A DNA stretch of 38,430 bases from an uncultured Eggerthellaceae bacterium (GTDB lineage Bacteria; Actinomycetota; Coriobacteriia; Coriobacteriales; Eggerthellaceae): contig CAJTXX010000019.1 of the NCBI GenBank assembly GCA_910584145.1, positions 1-38,430 of the forward strand, written 5' to 3'. The notes beneath the pieces were generated by a model. It was not told the origin of the DNA, did not search any database, and worked only from the letters and a program-made list of their open reading frames with translations. The translations under genes were made by a program, and so were the position numbers. Every line of letters begins with the position of its first letter. Within the stretch, counting starts at the first letter, position 1. Of the stretch, positions 17,117 to 28,000 are shown piece by piece.

Positions 17117-20100
17117 TCAGCCCCGTCGGCTGCTCCTTATGCGGCGGCGCGCTAGGAAGGTTGCGGCGGTGCAGAGGAGCGCTGCCAAGCCAAGGGCCGA
17201 GGCGATGCTCGTCAGCGGGTCGCCGGTCTGGGGGAGCGCCGTCAGCGAGCCGGCTCGCTGCACAGGGCTCTCCTGGCCATCGGGAGCCGGAGCCGCCGGC
17301 CCATCAGGCTGCACGCGGTCGAGCACCACCTGCACATCGTGATCGGCGCGCACGGCGGTGAAGGAGATCGCACCCTCGTCAGCCACCAGATCGTCGGCAG
17401 CGCGGCCGTCGACCACGACGCGCGTCACCCGGTAGGCGCCATCGTCGGCCTGGGCAGCCCAGCTGACCTCGTAGTCGCCGTCCTCAGCCACCGAGGCGCT
17501 CGGCGATATGGTGGCCGGGCCGCCCACCACCGAGGTGCGCACCTGATACAGCACCGAAGCCTGAGCCATCGAGGGCCGCACCGGCACGTCGATGTCGCCC
17601 GGCACACGCGGCTGCGTGATCACTTCCACCTCGTATTGCGCGCCCGGGGCGAGCTCGAACGGGAAATCGAACGACGAGGCATCAGGGTCGGGCACATCGT
17701 AGTGCTGGCCGTTCACCACCACGCCGGTCACCTCGTGCTTCGGCGGATTCGGCAGCTCCCAGCTGATCGTCGGCCCCGGCGAGCCCGGCTTCACGAAGCC
17801 ATCGCCTGTCACGGTGCCCGGGCCGCCGCCTATCGTCGCCGTCACCTGCGCATGCGCACCCTCCTCGGCGCGGAGCTCGTCCACCGTGGGTGAGGCATCC
17901 TTCTCAGCGAAGTAGACCTTGATCGTGTGATCGCTGCTGATATCCGAGATGCTCACATGGAAGGTGCCGCTCGCATCGTCCATCCGGTATGCGAGCGATT
18001 CGTTCGGCTGCGGCGCAGTTGCCCTGACCACACCGCCTTCCCGATACAGCGCCTCAAGGCTGTGGTAGGCCGACACCGCATGAACGAGCTGGAGTCCCGC
18101 AGCGCCGCCAGCCATGCGCTCAGATCCAGCCTCGGCGGCAGGAGCGCCCTCAGCCGCCCCGTCGGCCGCATCGGGCCCATCGGAGGGGCTCTCCGGCTCA
18201 GCGGCAGAGCTATCGGGAGCCTCCGGCGACGGATCGGCCGGAACTTCCGGTGCCACCGGCGCGGCCGCTTCCTCATCGGGTGCAGCCGGTGCAGGCGCGG
18301 CGTCTTCCTCGGGCAGAGCCTCGTCATCGGCTGCCGCTTCGCCGCCAGTGGCTTCCGCATCGTCTGCGAGCTCGTCGAGCGCCGCTGCGATATCGTCGAG
18401 CGCTTCGTCGATCGGCCCCTCTTCATCGGCCTCGCGCGCCGGGCCGGCCTCGTAGGCCAGCACGCCGTCTATCTCCACCCGATAGACGCGCGCCGAAGCG
18501 CTCGGGCTAGCTATGATGCCGGAATAGCTCTGACCCCGGTACAGCGTCTTGGAAGGCGACGTATCCCCCGCGCCCAAGCCCATGATGCTCACATGGTTGA
18601 GCGCCGGCTCCACATACACCACCACGTCCTGGTCGCTGCGTATATTCGATATCACCACGCTCGCGCTCTGCGCGCCGGAGACGGCCACGCCATTCACCTC
18701 GACCCGCTTCACCTCATAAGCAGCGCCCGAGGCTGCACGAGCCGCGATATCCCACGAAACGGTGTAGCTGCTGCCGGCAGCCACCGTGGCACCGCCGGTG
18801 ATGGTACCCGTGCCACCGGCTATGCGCGTGCTCACCACGAACTCGGCACCGGCGAGCGTGCACCCCGAACCCGCCGGAGCGCAGCGCACATCGACCACAT
18901 GGTTGGCCGCGATGCCATCGAACGCATAGCTGCCCGCGGCCGCTTGCTCAGCGCTGAGGCGCACGCCATCGACCAGCACCTCGGAAACCTTATAGCCAGC
19001 ATCGGGCGCCCATGTCACCGTGGAGCTCTCGCCCGCGCGCACCACCGCTGAAGGCGACACCTGAACCTTCGATGCCTCGCCGTAGCGGTTCACCGTGATG
19101 GTGTAGAACCCATGCGTAGCGCTGCCGCCGATCGAACCGATCTTCGCGAAGGTGACCACCACCTCGTGGTCGGCGGTTATGTTCTCGAAGGTGAGAGCCG
19201 CCTCCTTCGCCGTATGCTCAACGCCGTCCACGCTCACCGACGCCACGTAGCGATCGGCGCCGGGCGCCCACGCCACGCTCGCTTTGCTGCCCGCGGGCAC
19301 GATAGCCGAAGGCGTGCAGGTGGACGCTCCCACATCGCCCTCCATCTTGGTGCGCACGGTGAAGAAGCCGGGCGACACGATGCCCGTGCTCGGCCCCTCG
19401 CCGATGCTGCCTCCGGTCGAGCCCACCACGCGGATATCGACCGATATCAGGACATCGCGGCCATCTGACCCGCGCACGAAGATGCTCGCGTGGTACTGCC
19501 CGGCTGTGCCGCAGTCGATGGAGCCGACCACAGCGCTGCCCTTCTTCAACAGCACATCCATCTGGTCTTCGGCGGGCAGCGCCGGCACGCCCTCGACACC
19601 TGCGGCTATCACCTGCTGAGCCACCTCGTATGCGGTCAGCACGCGCCCGCTCTGCCGATCGAGCACCAGCTCCTTCTCCACCACGTGCGCCTCGGGGCGC
19701 GCCACTACTTCAAGATAGGTGGGCTCTATGCTCACAGCATAGTTGCCCACTGCATAGCGTCCATCGGGGCGAACAGGCGCGCTGGCCGCACCCACCGGGT
19801 TCACCTTCGAGAAATGCGGTTCCAAGGCATACGTACCTATCTGGGGGTTGGCCCTGTTGAGCGCAAGGTCATCCTGCGTCTTGCAGGTGAACCGCACTGT
19901 TCCCAGGGCCTCAGTTATCGCATCGCCCGGGCAGAGCATGTTCGCAGGCCACGACGATGCATCCGGGCAATCGGCATCGAGCACGATGTTGCCGGCCGCG
20001 CCCTGGAAACCGTGCTCGAATGCGCGCGCATCGGTGTAGTAGCGGTACGGGCTGGCATCGCCAGCGGCGGGGTCGGACATATCGACGCCGGCCGTCCACA

Positions 20101-21988
20101 TGCCGTGCTCAGGCCATCCGGCCTCGCGCGAGAAGCTGGCACGCAGATCGAGCGGCCGCGGCAAGATGGTCCCGTGCACCGTTATGGCGCCATCGGGCGC
20201 CACATCGGCGAGCGAATAGTCTGCCGCATCAGCGCCCGCTAAGCCTATCCCTTGGAAGGTCAGCTGCTGAACGCCCGCGCTAGGCGAGGCGAACGCGGCG
20301 CTCTGGAACGTCAGGTGCACGTCGGCGCCTTCCACCGCCATGTCAGAGAGCGAGAGCCCTGCGGCGTCGAAGGCGGTAGTGCCGTCATAAACCTTGGAAT
20401 ACGTGCGCGCAGCGACCTCGGTAGCCGGGTCGTCCCCTTCCGGATCGCCGGGCTCGGCCGGCGCGGGGCGCGTTATATCCAGCGGCTTCGGCGCTACGGT
20501 GAATTCCACGCCATCCTCGAAGCCGGCCTCCATCTTGTATGCGCCGACGAATACCGCGCCTGTCTCGTCGGTTACCCAGCCACCATCGGCTGCGAGCTCT
20601 TTATAGGAAGCCTGCACCTGCACGCGATAGCGGCCTGCGTGCTGGCACACCTCTTCGGCCGCTACATCGGCCCAGGTGCCGGTAGCCTCGTCGAAGCGCT
20701 GGTAGCGATGCGTCAGCTCAGCCGCTCCCGTGCCCAAGCTGACCGAGGCATCGCCCAGCACCGAGGGTACCGTGCCGCCGTTCACCGTCGCCGTCACCTG
20801 CGGCTGGCTGCCGACGACCGTATCGGCCGCTTCCACATGCATGGTCTTGCCCTGCGTGTCGATGCTGATATCCACCTTCACGAACGACTCTTCCTGGTCG
20901 GCGTCGCCGTCGGAACCGGAGCCGCCGGGGTTACCGTCCGCACCGGGGCCTTCCGTGTCGTCTTCCAGGCCACCGTACTCGATGACGTAATTGCAATTCG
21001 TGGCATAGCTGAAATCATTCCATTTGCCGCCGACGCTGGTATACAGATGCGCACACTGCTCGCCGTTGCTGTTGTTCGGCTCTTTCGCGGCCCAATTCGT
21101 ATAGGCGCCATCCACCTGATTGGCCGCCGTATTCGCGTTCGCGATACCGTAGCCCCCCCGCCAGAACAGCGTACCTTTCTCGGGGCCTGTAACCCAATGA
21201 TACTTAGCATATGTGCTGGAATACGCTCCTGTTGCATCGATCCCTGCTGCTGCCAAGAATGTAGGGTGGCACGTCGCACCGATCCAGGTGTTCGCATTCA
21301 CCAGCGAATAGATCAGGTCGTGCTCGGCCTGGCTCGTTACCGTCACCAGATAGCCCTGTAAGCCCATGTAGGTCGCCTGGGCAGCGCGGTCGCGTGCCGT
21401 CGGCCAGTTCACGGGCGTTGCCACGTACTCGTAGTAATGCCCGTTCTGCGCGTTGTAGTCGAGCGTGCGCGTCACCTTCTCCAAACTGGCTATCATGCGC
21501 ATCGACTTCACCGACTGGCTGTCGACCTTCAGCTTCAGCGACAAGTTCGCGCGCAGGTATTCCTGCCAGAACTCCGCGCTGGCTCCCTCAGCACCGGTAT
21601 CGTTAGCCGATTTATTGCCTTTCTTGTTCGCGTTGAGCACCTGGAACGAATGCGTCCGCCCATCGATCGTTATGCTGGCATTGCTCAGCAGCACATCCTC
21701 GCCGCTCTCGATAGCGCTAGTGAACTGTACCGTTATGCCCTTGATGCGCTTATCGGCAGGTGCTTGCACCGTCAGGTACGGGAACGTATAAGTGGCGGTG
21801 CCATCGGCATTGTTGGTGGTCTTCACGGCAGCGCCAGCGTTGATAGAGAGCGCAGCTGCCGATTCGTCGGCGAAGGCCCGGTAGTCTTCGCTCGGCGCTC
21901 CCGTAGCAGGCACGACGCCCACCGCGAGCACCAACGCCATGACCACCGAGGCGACGATGCCCCGCAGCGTCTTTCGTGTCGTTTCCAT
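17117..21988 (-). CDS. LPXTG surface protein with C-type lectin domain
   Basis: The 1623-residue wall-anchored protein has a signal peptide (about 1-32). A C-type lectin domain (about 183-340) contains EPN at 303-305, WND at 323-325 and cysteines 312 and 332 placed as in the canonical disulphide. EPN plus WND predicts calcium-dependent binding of mannose-type sugars. Next come a YDG-like domain (SKVYDGTTAF), about six InlB/Flg_new_2-like repeat modules, and the sorting tail LPQTGD, a membrane helix and RRRIRSSRRG. One module is split by an acidic Pro/Ala-rich stretch of about 120 residues (18090-18450). The ATG at 21988 has AAAGG eight bases upstream, better than the in-frame GTG at 21994. 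A G7 run lies in the lectin coding region. No sortase gene is in the window. Confidence 0.88.
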   Translation of the reverse strand: METTRKTLRGIVASVVMALVLAVGVVPATGAPSEDYRAFADESAAALSINAGAAVKTTNNADGTATYTFPYLTVQAPADKRIKGITVQFTSAIESGEDVLLSNASITIDGRTHSFQVLNANKKGNKSANDTGAEGASAEFWQEYLRANLSLKLKVDSQSVKSMRMIASLEKVTRTLDYNAQNGHYYEYVATPVNWPTARDRAAQATYMGLQGYLVTVTSQAEHDLIYSLVNANTWIGATCHPTFLAAAGIDATGAYSSTYAKYHWVTGPEKGTLFWRGGYGIANANTAANQVDGAYTNWAAKEPNNSNGEQCAHLYTSVGGKWNDFSYATNCNYVIEYGGLEDDTEGPGADGNPGGSGSDGDADQEESFVKVDISIDTQGKTMHVEAADTVVGSQPQVTATVNGGTVPSVLGDASVSLGTGAAELTHRYQRFDEATGTWADVAAEEVCQHAGRYRVQVQASYKELAADGGWVTDETGAVFVGAYKMEAGFEDGVEFTVAPKPLDITRPAPAEPGDPEGDDPATEVAARTYSKVYDGTTAFDAAGLSLSDMAVEGADVHLTFQSAAFASPSAGVQQLTFQGIGLAGADAADYSLADVAPDGAITVHGTILPRPLDLRASFSREAGWPEHGMWTAGVDMSDPAAGDASPYRYYTDARAFEHGFQGAAGNIVLDADCPDASSWPANMLCPGDAITEALGTVRFTCKTQDDLALNRANPQIGTYALEPHFSKVNPVGAASAPVRPDGRYAVGNYAVSIEPTYLEVVARPEAHVVEKELVLDRQSGRVLTAYEVAQQVIAAGVEGVPALPAEDQMDVLLKKGSAVVGSIDCGTAGQYHASIFVRGSDGRDVLISVDIRVVGSTGGSIGEGPSTGIVSPGFFTVRTKMEGDVGASTCTPSAIVPAGSKASVAWAPGADRYVASVSVDGVEHTAKEAALTFENITADHEVVVTFAKIGSIGGSATHGFYTITVNRYGEASKVQVSPSAVVRAGESSTVTWAPDAGYKVSEVLVDGVRLSAEQAAAGSYAFDGIAANHVVDVRCAPAGSGCTLAGAEFVVSTRIAGGTGTITGGATVAAGSSYTVSWDIAARAASGAAYEVKRVEVNGVAVSGAQSASVVISNIRSDQDVVVYVEPALNHVSIMGLGAGDTSPSKTLYRGQSYSGIIASPSASARVYRVEIDGVLAYEAGPAREADEEGPIDEALDDIAAALDELADDAEATGGEAAADDEALPEEDAAPAPAAPDEEAAAPVAPEVPADPSPEAPDSSAAEPESPSDGPDAADGAAEGAPAAEAGSERMAGGAAGLQLVHAVSAYHSLEALYREGGVVRATAPQPNESLAYRMDDASGTFHVSISDISSDHTIKVYFAEKDASPTVDELRAEEGAHAQVTATIGGGPGTVTGDGFVKPGSPGPTISWELPNPPKHEVTGVVVNGQHYDVPDPDASSFDFPFELAPGAQYEVEVITQPRVPGDIDVPVRPSMAQASVLYQVRTSVVGGPATISPSASVAEDGDYEVSWAAQADDGAYRVTRVVVDGRAADDLVADEGAISFTAVRADHDVQVVLDRVQPDGPAAPAPDGQESPVQRAGSLTALPQTGDPLTSIASALGLAALLCTAATFLARRRIRSSRRG
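18090..18450 (-). other. Acidic Pro/Ala-rich insert within a repeat module
   Basis: This part of the lectin gene encodes about 120 residues dominated by Ala, Glu, Asp, Pro and Ser. It is placed between the strand ending in VYRVEIDGVLAYE and the strand beginning LVHAVSAYHSLEALYREGG. The flanks look like two halves of one repeat module, so this is probably an inserted flexible spacer. Confidence 0.5.
21153..21159 (-). repeat. Run of seven G (coding strand) in the lectin domain
   Basis: The coding strand reads CGG GGG GGC within WRGGYG, about 23 residues before EPN. The frame is intact at this length. A gain or loss of one base would truncate the protein within the lectin domain. Confidence 0.7.
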
Positions 21989-22016
21989 CAGCACATCCTT
22001 TACTGGTAAGAGGCCA

Positions 22017-22033
22017 GGCGCACGCCGTGCGCC
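22017..22033. repeat. Hairpin in the spacer before the lectin gene
   Basis: GGCGCAC and GTGCGCC (7 bp, three-base loop) lie between the 2070-residue protein gene and the lectin gene. No U-tract follows, so it is more likely an mRNA structure than an efficient terminator. Confidence 0.4.
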
Positions 22034-22090
22034 CTCTCGTATCCATCCCTACAGGCCGAACGCCCCCTAAGCGAGCGCCCAGCCTATGCC

Positions 22091-25000
22091 CTATGCTTCC
22101 TCTTTCTTCTTGCGGCGGCCTGCCAGCAGCAGGGCCGACCCAGCGGCGGCGCACGCCACGCCCGCCAGAGCCACGAACCCGACCGCAGCGCCATCGCCGG
22201 TCTGCGCGAGGCTCTGCAACGTGCGTACCAAGCGCGCCGTGTGCGTGTTCGAACCCGCCGGCGACACCGGTGCGAAATGCGCTATCACCTCGCCGTCGCT
22301 CTCTACCACGAGGGCGAACGACGTGGACGTGCTCTTCACCGTGCGCTCGCCGGCCGCGTCCTTCACCGTCACCGATACGGGCTGGTAGCCTATCTCGGGG
22401 CGCAAGGTGAAGATGGCGGTGGCACCATGGGCGTACACCTGCTGGCCCTCCGGCGCTATCTGGCCGTGGCCGGCCGCCGATGCGGTTATCGCGTGGCGGC
22501 CCTCGGGCACGTCGGTGCCGCCCGTGCCGTCCGTCTTGAACGAGGCGTACACCGTGCCCGAACCGCCCACCGCGAAGGTGTGCCTATCGAGCGTGCCCGC
22601 CCGGCCATCGAGCGCCTGCGCGCCGGCCGTCTGCACACCCTGAGCCGCCTTGCCCTCGTGCTCGACCGAGCCCGTGGTGGTTATCTTATCCAGCTCGTAG
22701 CCTGCTTCGGGCTGCACCAGCAGTTGCAGCTTCGCACCGTAAGCGACCTTGATGGCCTTGCCCTCGGGCAAAAGCGAGCCGCCCGCGCCCGATGACACAT
22801 CGACCAGGAAGCATTCCGGCACGAACCGCGCCACAACCGTGGTGTCTGCGGTAACGCCGGCCACGATCACGCTGCCCAACGCCAGCTCGTCAGCCGAGAG
22901 CGTGCGCACGGCAGCATCGCTGCCCGTGCCCGTCTGCACTGTCACCGAATCGACCGCATACCCAGGCATCGCCCGGAAGAGGAACCGCTGGGAATTCATG
23001 CCCGACACCACCCGCACCGGGCCCGCCGGGTGGATGGCGCCGCCGACGGCGCCGCGCTCGCACGCACCCGTTACCGCCACGCCGGTGATCGTCACGTACT
23101 CGGTGGCGTCGAAACCGGGATTCTCCTTGTCGGGGCTCTCAGCGAACCGCACGCGCACATGGGTGTCGGCGCTGAGCGCGCCTATCGTATAGGCCGTGGC
23201 GAATTCCCAAACATCGATCGTCTCGGTGAGCGCATCGGCCCCGCTGCCCGTAGTGACGGTGAGCGATTCCACATACGCATGGCGGTTATCGTAGGTGAAG
23301 GTGAACGCCTGTGATGCGCCCTTCAATGCCAGGAACGGACCTTCGGGGCTCACGCTGCCCGGACCGCTCGCCTCGGCCGTCACCGTCACCTCTTCATCGC
23401 CGGTGTCTGGCGGCGTGGGCGGCAGCTCCTCGGTGCGGCCGAACGCCACCACGAGGCGATGGCTCGCGCCGCCCAGCGCCTGCAACTGCTCGTAGCTTAT
23501 ATAGCAGCGCAACGCACCGCGCCCAGCGACCTCGGTACCATCAAGCTCGACCGACACCACCTCGCAGCCCAGCGCAGGCACGAACGTGAACAGGGCGCTG
23601 CCGCCTTCCGTTATGTCCACCGTGCGGTCGGGCGACACCGTGCCCAAGCCGGCGCTGCCGTAGGCCACTTCGGGCGTCACCGCCAGCGTGCTCACGGGCG
23701 GCTTCGGCGTAGGCGCATCCTCGAAGCGCACGTGCACCTCTACCAGATTCCCGGGCACGCCGGGCAGCGTATAGGTGTCGCCGTTCCAAGGGATGGTCTG
23801 CGTATACGTGGTGCCGTCGGGGTTCTTGAAGGTGAGCTCTATCGCCGCCACCTGCTTGCCGGGGTCGGGCTTCATGCTGATGGGCAGCGAATCGCCCTCT
23901 ATCACCTGCACGGTGCCCGACGGCGACACCGTGCCGCCGCTGCCAGCCGACACCTCCACATCGACATACTTCTCGGGCGCCTTGGCGAACACGGCTTTCA
24001 GCTCCACCAGATCGCCCTTCGCCGCCGCAGCGGCCGCCTGACCGGAGAGCACGAACACGCCGCCCTGCACCTGCCCGGCGACATCATTGCCGCCCAGCGT
24101 CAGGCTTTGCAGCAGGTACCCCGGCTTCGGCTGCACCACGAAGGTGAGCGAGCCGTCATCGTAGAGCTTCAGGTTGCCCGACGGCGAGAGCACGCCCTCG
24201 CCCTTCGCACTGGCATGCACGTCGAGCAGCCGCTTGTCCTCGGCGCCCGACGGGCCCTCGCCATCGGCGAGCTTCTTGAACGAGCATTCCACCCACGTCT
24301 CGTTCGCCACCGTGAACGTGTAGCTGTACCGGTTACCCGCGAGCGCGGCCGCGGTGATGCTGCCACCCTCGAGCGGGTTGCCGAACGAATCGGTGAAGTA
24401 CGCCCGGTCGAGGTCGTACCCAGCGTCAGGCACGAATGTGAGCGTCTGCTGCTGGCCCACCACCGCGAGCGTGTCGCCCGCAGGCGATACCACGCCGCCC
24501 GAGCCCACCACCTTCGCATGCAGCTTCACCTGCACGGCACGCGGCGCGAACAGCACCTCGAAGGTGCCGCCGCCACCCTCCACCGCAGGCAGCGTGAAGG
24601 TGCCGCCGAACGCCGTGCCCGCGAAGCGCGGGTCGTCGGCGAAGTTGACGGGCTGGCCGTTCACGCGTATCTCGGAGATGACATACCCGGCATCGGGGGT
24701 TATCGCTATGTCCTTGCCGCCTTCGGATATCTTGGCGTACACGGTGCCCGAGGGGTTGGCCATGCCGTGCTCGCCTGCGGAGACGGTCCACTTCACCAGA
24801 TCGTCCACCGCGCCGGTCGGCACGAACACCGCGAACACCGTGTGATCGGATGTCACATCATGCAAGACGAACTGGCCCGCCGTGGCCGCCAGGCTCTCAG
24901 CTCCGTACACCGCCTCAGCATCGGTACCGCGGTCGACTACCACATACGACAGCTCATAGCCTGCGCTCGGCAGGAACGACACCGGCAGGTTCGCGCGGTG

Positions 25001-28000
25001 CGCCACCTGCAAGCTGCCCGCAGGCTGCACGGCGCCGCCGCTGCCCAGCACGCCCACCACCACGGTGTGCATCTCGCGCTCTTCTCCGGTGCCATCGAGC
25101 ACGAACCGCACGCGCACCGTCTGGTCTTCCTGTATGCCCATCAGAAGCAAGCTGCCCCGCGCAGACGGCGTGAAGGGGCCACCATTCACGCTGTACTCAG
25201 CACGATACATCCCATTCCCCGCGCGATCGGGGATGAACGACAGCAGCGCGCTGCCGCCAGCCGGCACCGTGAACGGCGCATTTGGCGACACCTGACCGTG
25301 CGCTTCAGCGGACCCTACCTCGTTGCCCTGCGCATCAACCAGCACCGGGGTGACGGTGTAGAGCACACCGGGCGCGGGCGCATCCTTCATCAGCGCGTGC
25401 ACCTTCACATACCCATCGTACTTGATGCGCCCACTGCTCAGCACGAACCGCCAGCCGCCATCGGGCGTGCGCTCGATGCCACTATCCTGGTTGGCCGCGA
25501 ACAGCGTCAGCGTGGCGCCGTCGGCGGTGGACAGCACGATGCAATCGAGCGCGTTACCCTCGTCGGCCTCTATGGCGAAGGACACATCCTCCACCACGTC
25601 GCGGTCGCCCGATACGGTGGCTTCGCGCGGGCTTATAGTGCCGCCCGTGCAGCTCGCGGTAACGGTTATGGTGTCGGGCGCGGGCGGCAGATCGGGCCTG
25701 GGCTGGCATGTCACCCGTATCAGCTTGTCGGCGCCCAGAAGATCGCTCCCGAAATGGTACATGGTGCTGCCGGGCAGCCCCTCAGGGCTCATATCCTTGA
25801 TGAGGTTCCCCGTGGCCATATCCACCACTTCGACCTTCAAGCCCTCGTGCGTCTCGGAGAGCTGCACGTCGAGCGTCAGGCCCGCATCGGGTCGTATGTT
25901 GCCGATCAGGTACTCGCCCGGCGCCAGCGCGCCGCTCTGCCCGACCCGTTGCACCACCGCACCGCTGTCGGGGAAGCTGACGTTCACGCTGAGCGTGTCG
26001 GGCACCATGTCCACGTAGTCGATGGTCACCTTCTCGGCGTCTTTCAGCAGGTCGTTCGGTATGGTGAAGCGGCCGTCAGCATCGGGGAGCACCGGCACTG
26101 TCTGGCCGTCCTTCGTTACCACGTTCACCACGGGCTGCTTGCCCTCGTCGGGCACCACGGTCAGCACCAGGTCGGACGACGCCCCCACATCGGTGAGCGT
26201 CTCGCCGGGGAAGTCGATACGCTTCCCGAACTCCTGCGTGCCGTCGCCCTTGTCGTAGGACGCCGACGCCGTGCCGCCCGTGCCGGATTCCACCTTCACC
26301 GGCATGGTGGCCGGGGTGTATCGCGCGTGCACGGTTATGTTGCCCAGCACGTGATCGACCACGTGGCTGCCGGCGCCCGCGCTGCTCAGCGGGTAGTGCA
26401 CCTGGTGCGCGTCGTCGTCGAAGGTGTACCACAGCTCGGCTAGGCGGAAGCCCTTGTCGGGAAGGGCCTGCACGGCGCTCGGCTGCCCGTAGAACACCGG
26501 CGAAGTGGCGCTCAGGCTGCCGTGCTCGCCGCAATCGACCGATACCGTCAGCTCGGGGTAGGCGATGGGCGTGCCGAAGCGGAAGTAGGCGAACACGCTG
26601 GTGTCCTCAGCTACCGCCGGCAGCGTCAGGGAGCCGTTCAGCACCTCGACGCGCACCCGGTCGCCGCTGGCTGTCTGCATCTCTGCGTGGTCGAGCACCG
26701 AGCCGGGCTCGGGGTTGAAGCGCACCGTGGCGGCGCTGCCAGCGGGTATGGTCTTGGCCCATCTCCCCTGAGCGCCCTCGGTGCCACCATCGATGGACAC
26801 GCTGCCCTCGCCCTCGACGACGCTGGCGTCCACCTGGACCGGCAGCGTGCCTTCGGGCACGTCGACACGCACGTAGTAGGCCGTTATGGTTATCGGCCGG
26901 GGCTGCTCTGCGGGCGTGGCCAGCTTCACCGTGGTGTAGTCGAGGTAATTTGCGCCGAAAGCGCTGTCGGAAGTGGCGCCCACCAGGTATTCCCGGTAGG
27001 AATCGGGGCGGTCGGCATCACCCTCGGCCACCACCACCTTCGAGAGCGCATAGCCCGTGAAGGGCAGGAAGGTATAGCGCACGGTGGTGCCCTGCGCGTA
27101 CAGGCGCTCGCCCAAGATGCTCACGGTGCCACCGCCGCCCGCGTCCACCCGAGAGGTGACGCTCACCGGCGGGAAGGGGTCGCCATCGGCGTCGGCAGCG
27201 GTGTAGGCGATGGCATAGATGCCCGTAGCCAAGCTGTCCAAGCCAGCCGTGCCCGCCACCAGCTCCACGAAGCGCTCGCCGTCCTGCTCCACCACCGTGA
27301 AGGGGCCGAGCGCCTCCACCGCGCTCGCGGCGCCTGGCGCGGCCGGAGCCACGCGCAGCACCACCACCTCGGCGGGCGCATCGGCCGACACCGGTATGCG
27401 TATGCTCGTGAGCGGCGCCAAGTAGGCGGGCTCGCCATGGTTCACAGCCAACTGCTCGGTTATGGTCATGTCGAAGGCGCAGTCGAGCCGCTTACCCGCA
27501 GCGGCCTCCAGCAAGAGCGACAGCGCCGCGCCCGGCTGCGCCAGCAAGTCGGTCAAATCGAGCGCAGGATCGCCCACATGTATCAGGCCGCGCACGCTGA
27601 CGCCGTCGCTCTCGACGGTCTGGTCGGCGTAGTGCGCGTTGCAGTTCACGATGACGCCAGGGTCGGCCGTGCGCGATATGCTCGCACCGTCGCGGCCCAC
27701 CACGGTGTAGCGGTACTGCGCCTGGTTGCGGAAATCGAGCTGCGCGGCATCGTCGGCCAGGTCGAGCTGCACGTGCGCCTCGTTGCTATCGGAGCCGGCC
27801 TCGATGGGCGTCGTGCGCCACGGGCTGGCTTCGTTATAGGCCTCGTCGTCTGCAAAGGTGCCAGCTGCGTCTCCCTCGCGCACCAGCACCTGGCGCACCC
27901 AGCGGTAATCGTAGTGGGGCGCATCGCCTGCGATGGCATTGCCGCCGGAAAGCGTCGCTTCCAGCACGTAGGCGCCCTGGTACAGCTGCCGCGCATCGTC

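Noticed and set aside
23459..26443. A 994-codon open frame on the plus strand, and similar long ones at 26522-28471 and 3672-5339
   Set aside because: They run antisense to clearly real genes, are rich in His, Arg, Ala and Gly, show no domains, and are expected as mirror frames in high-GC DNA.
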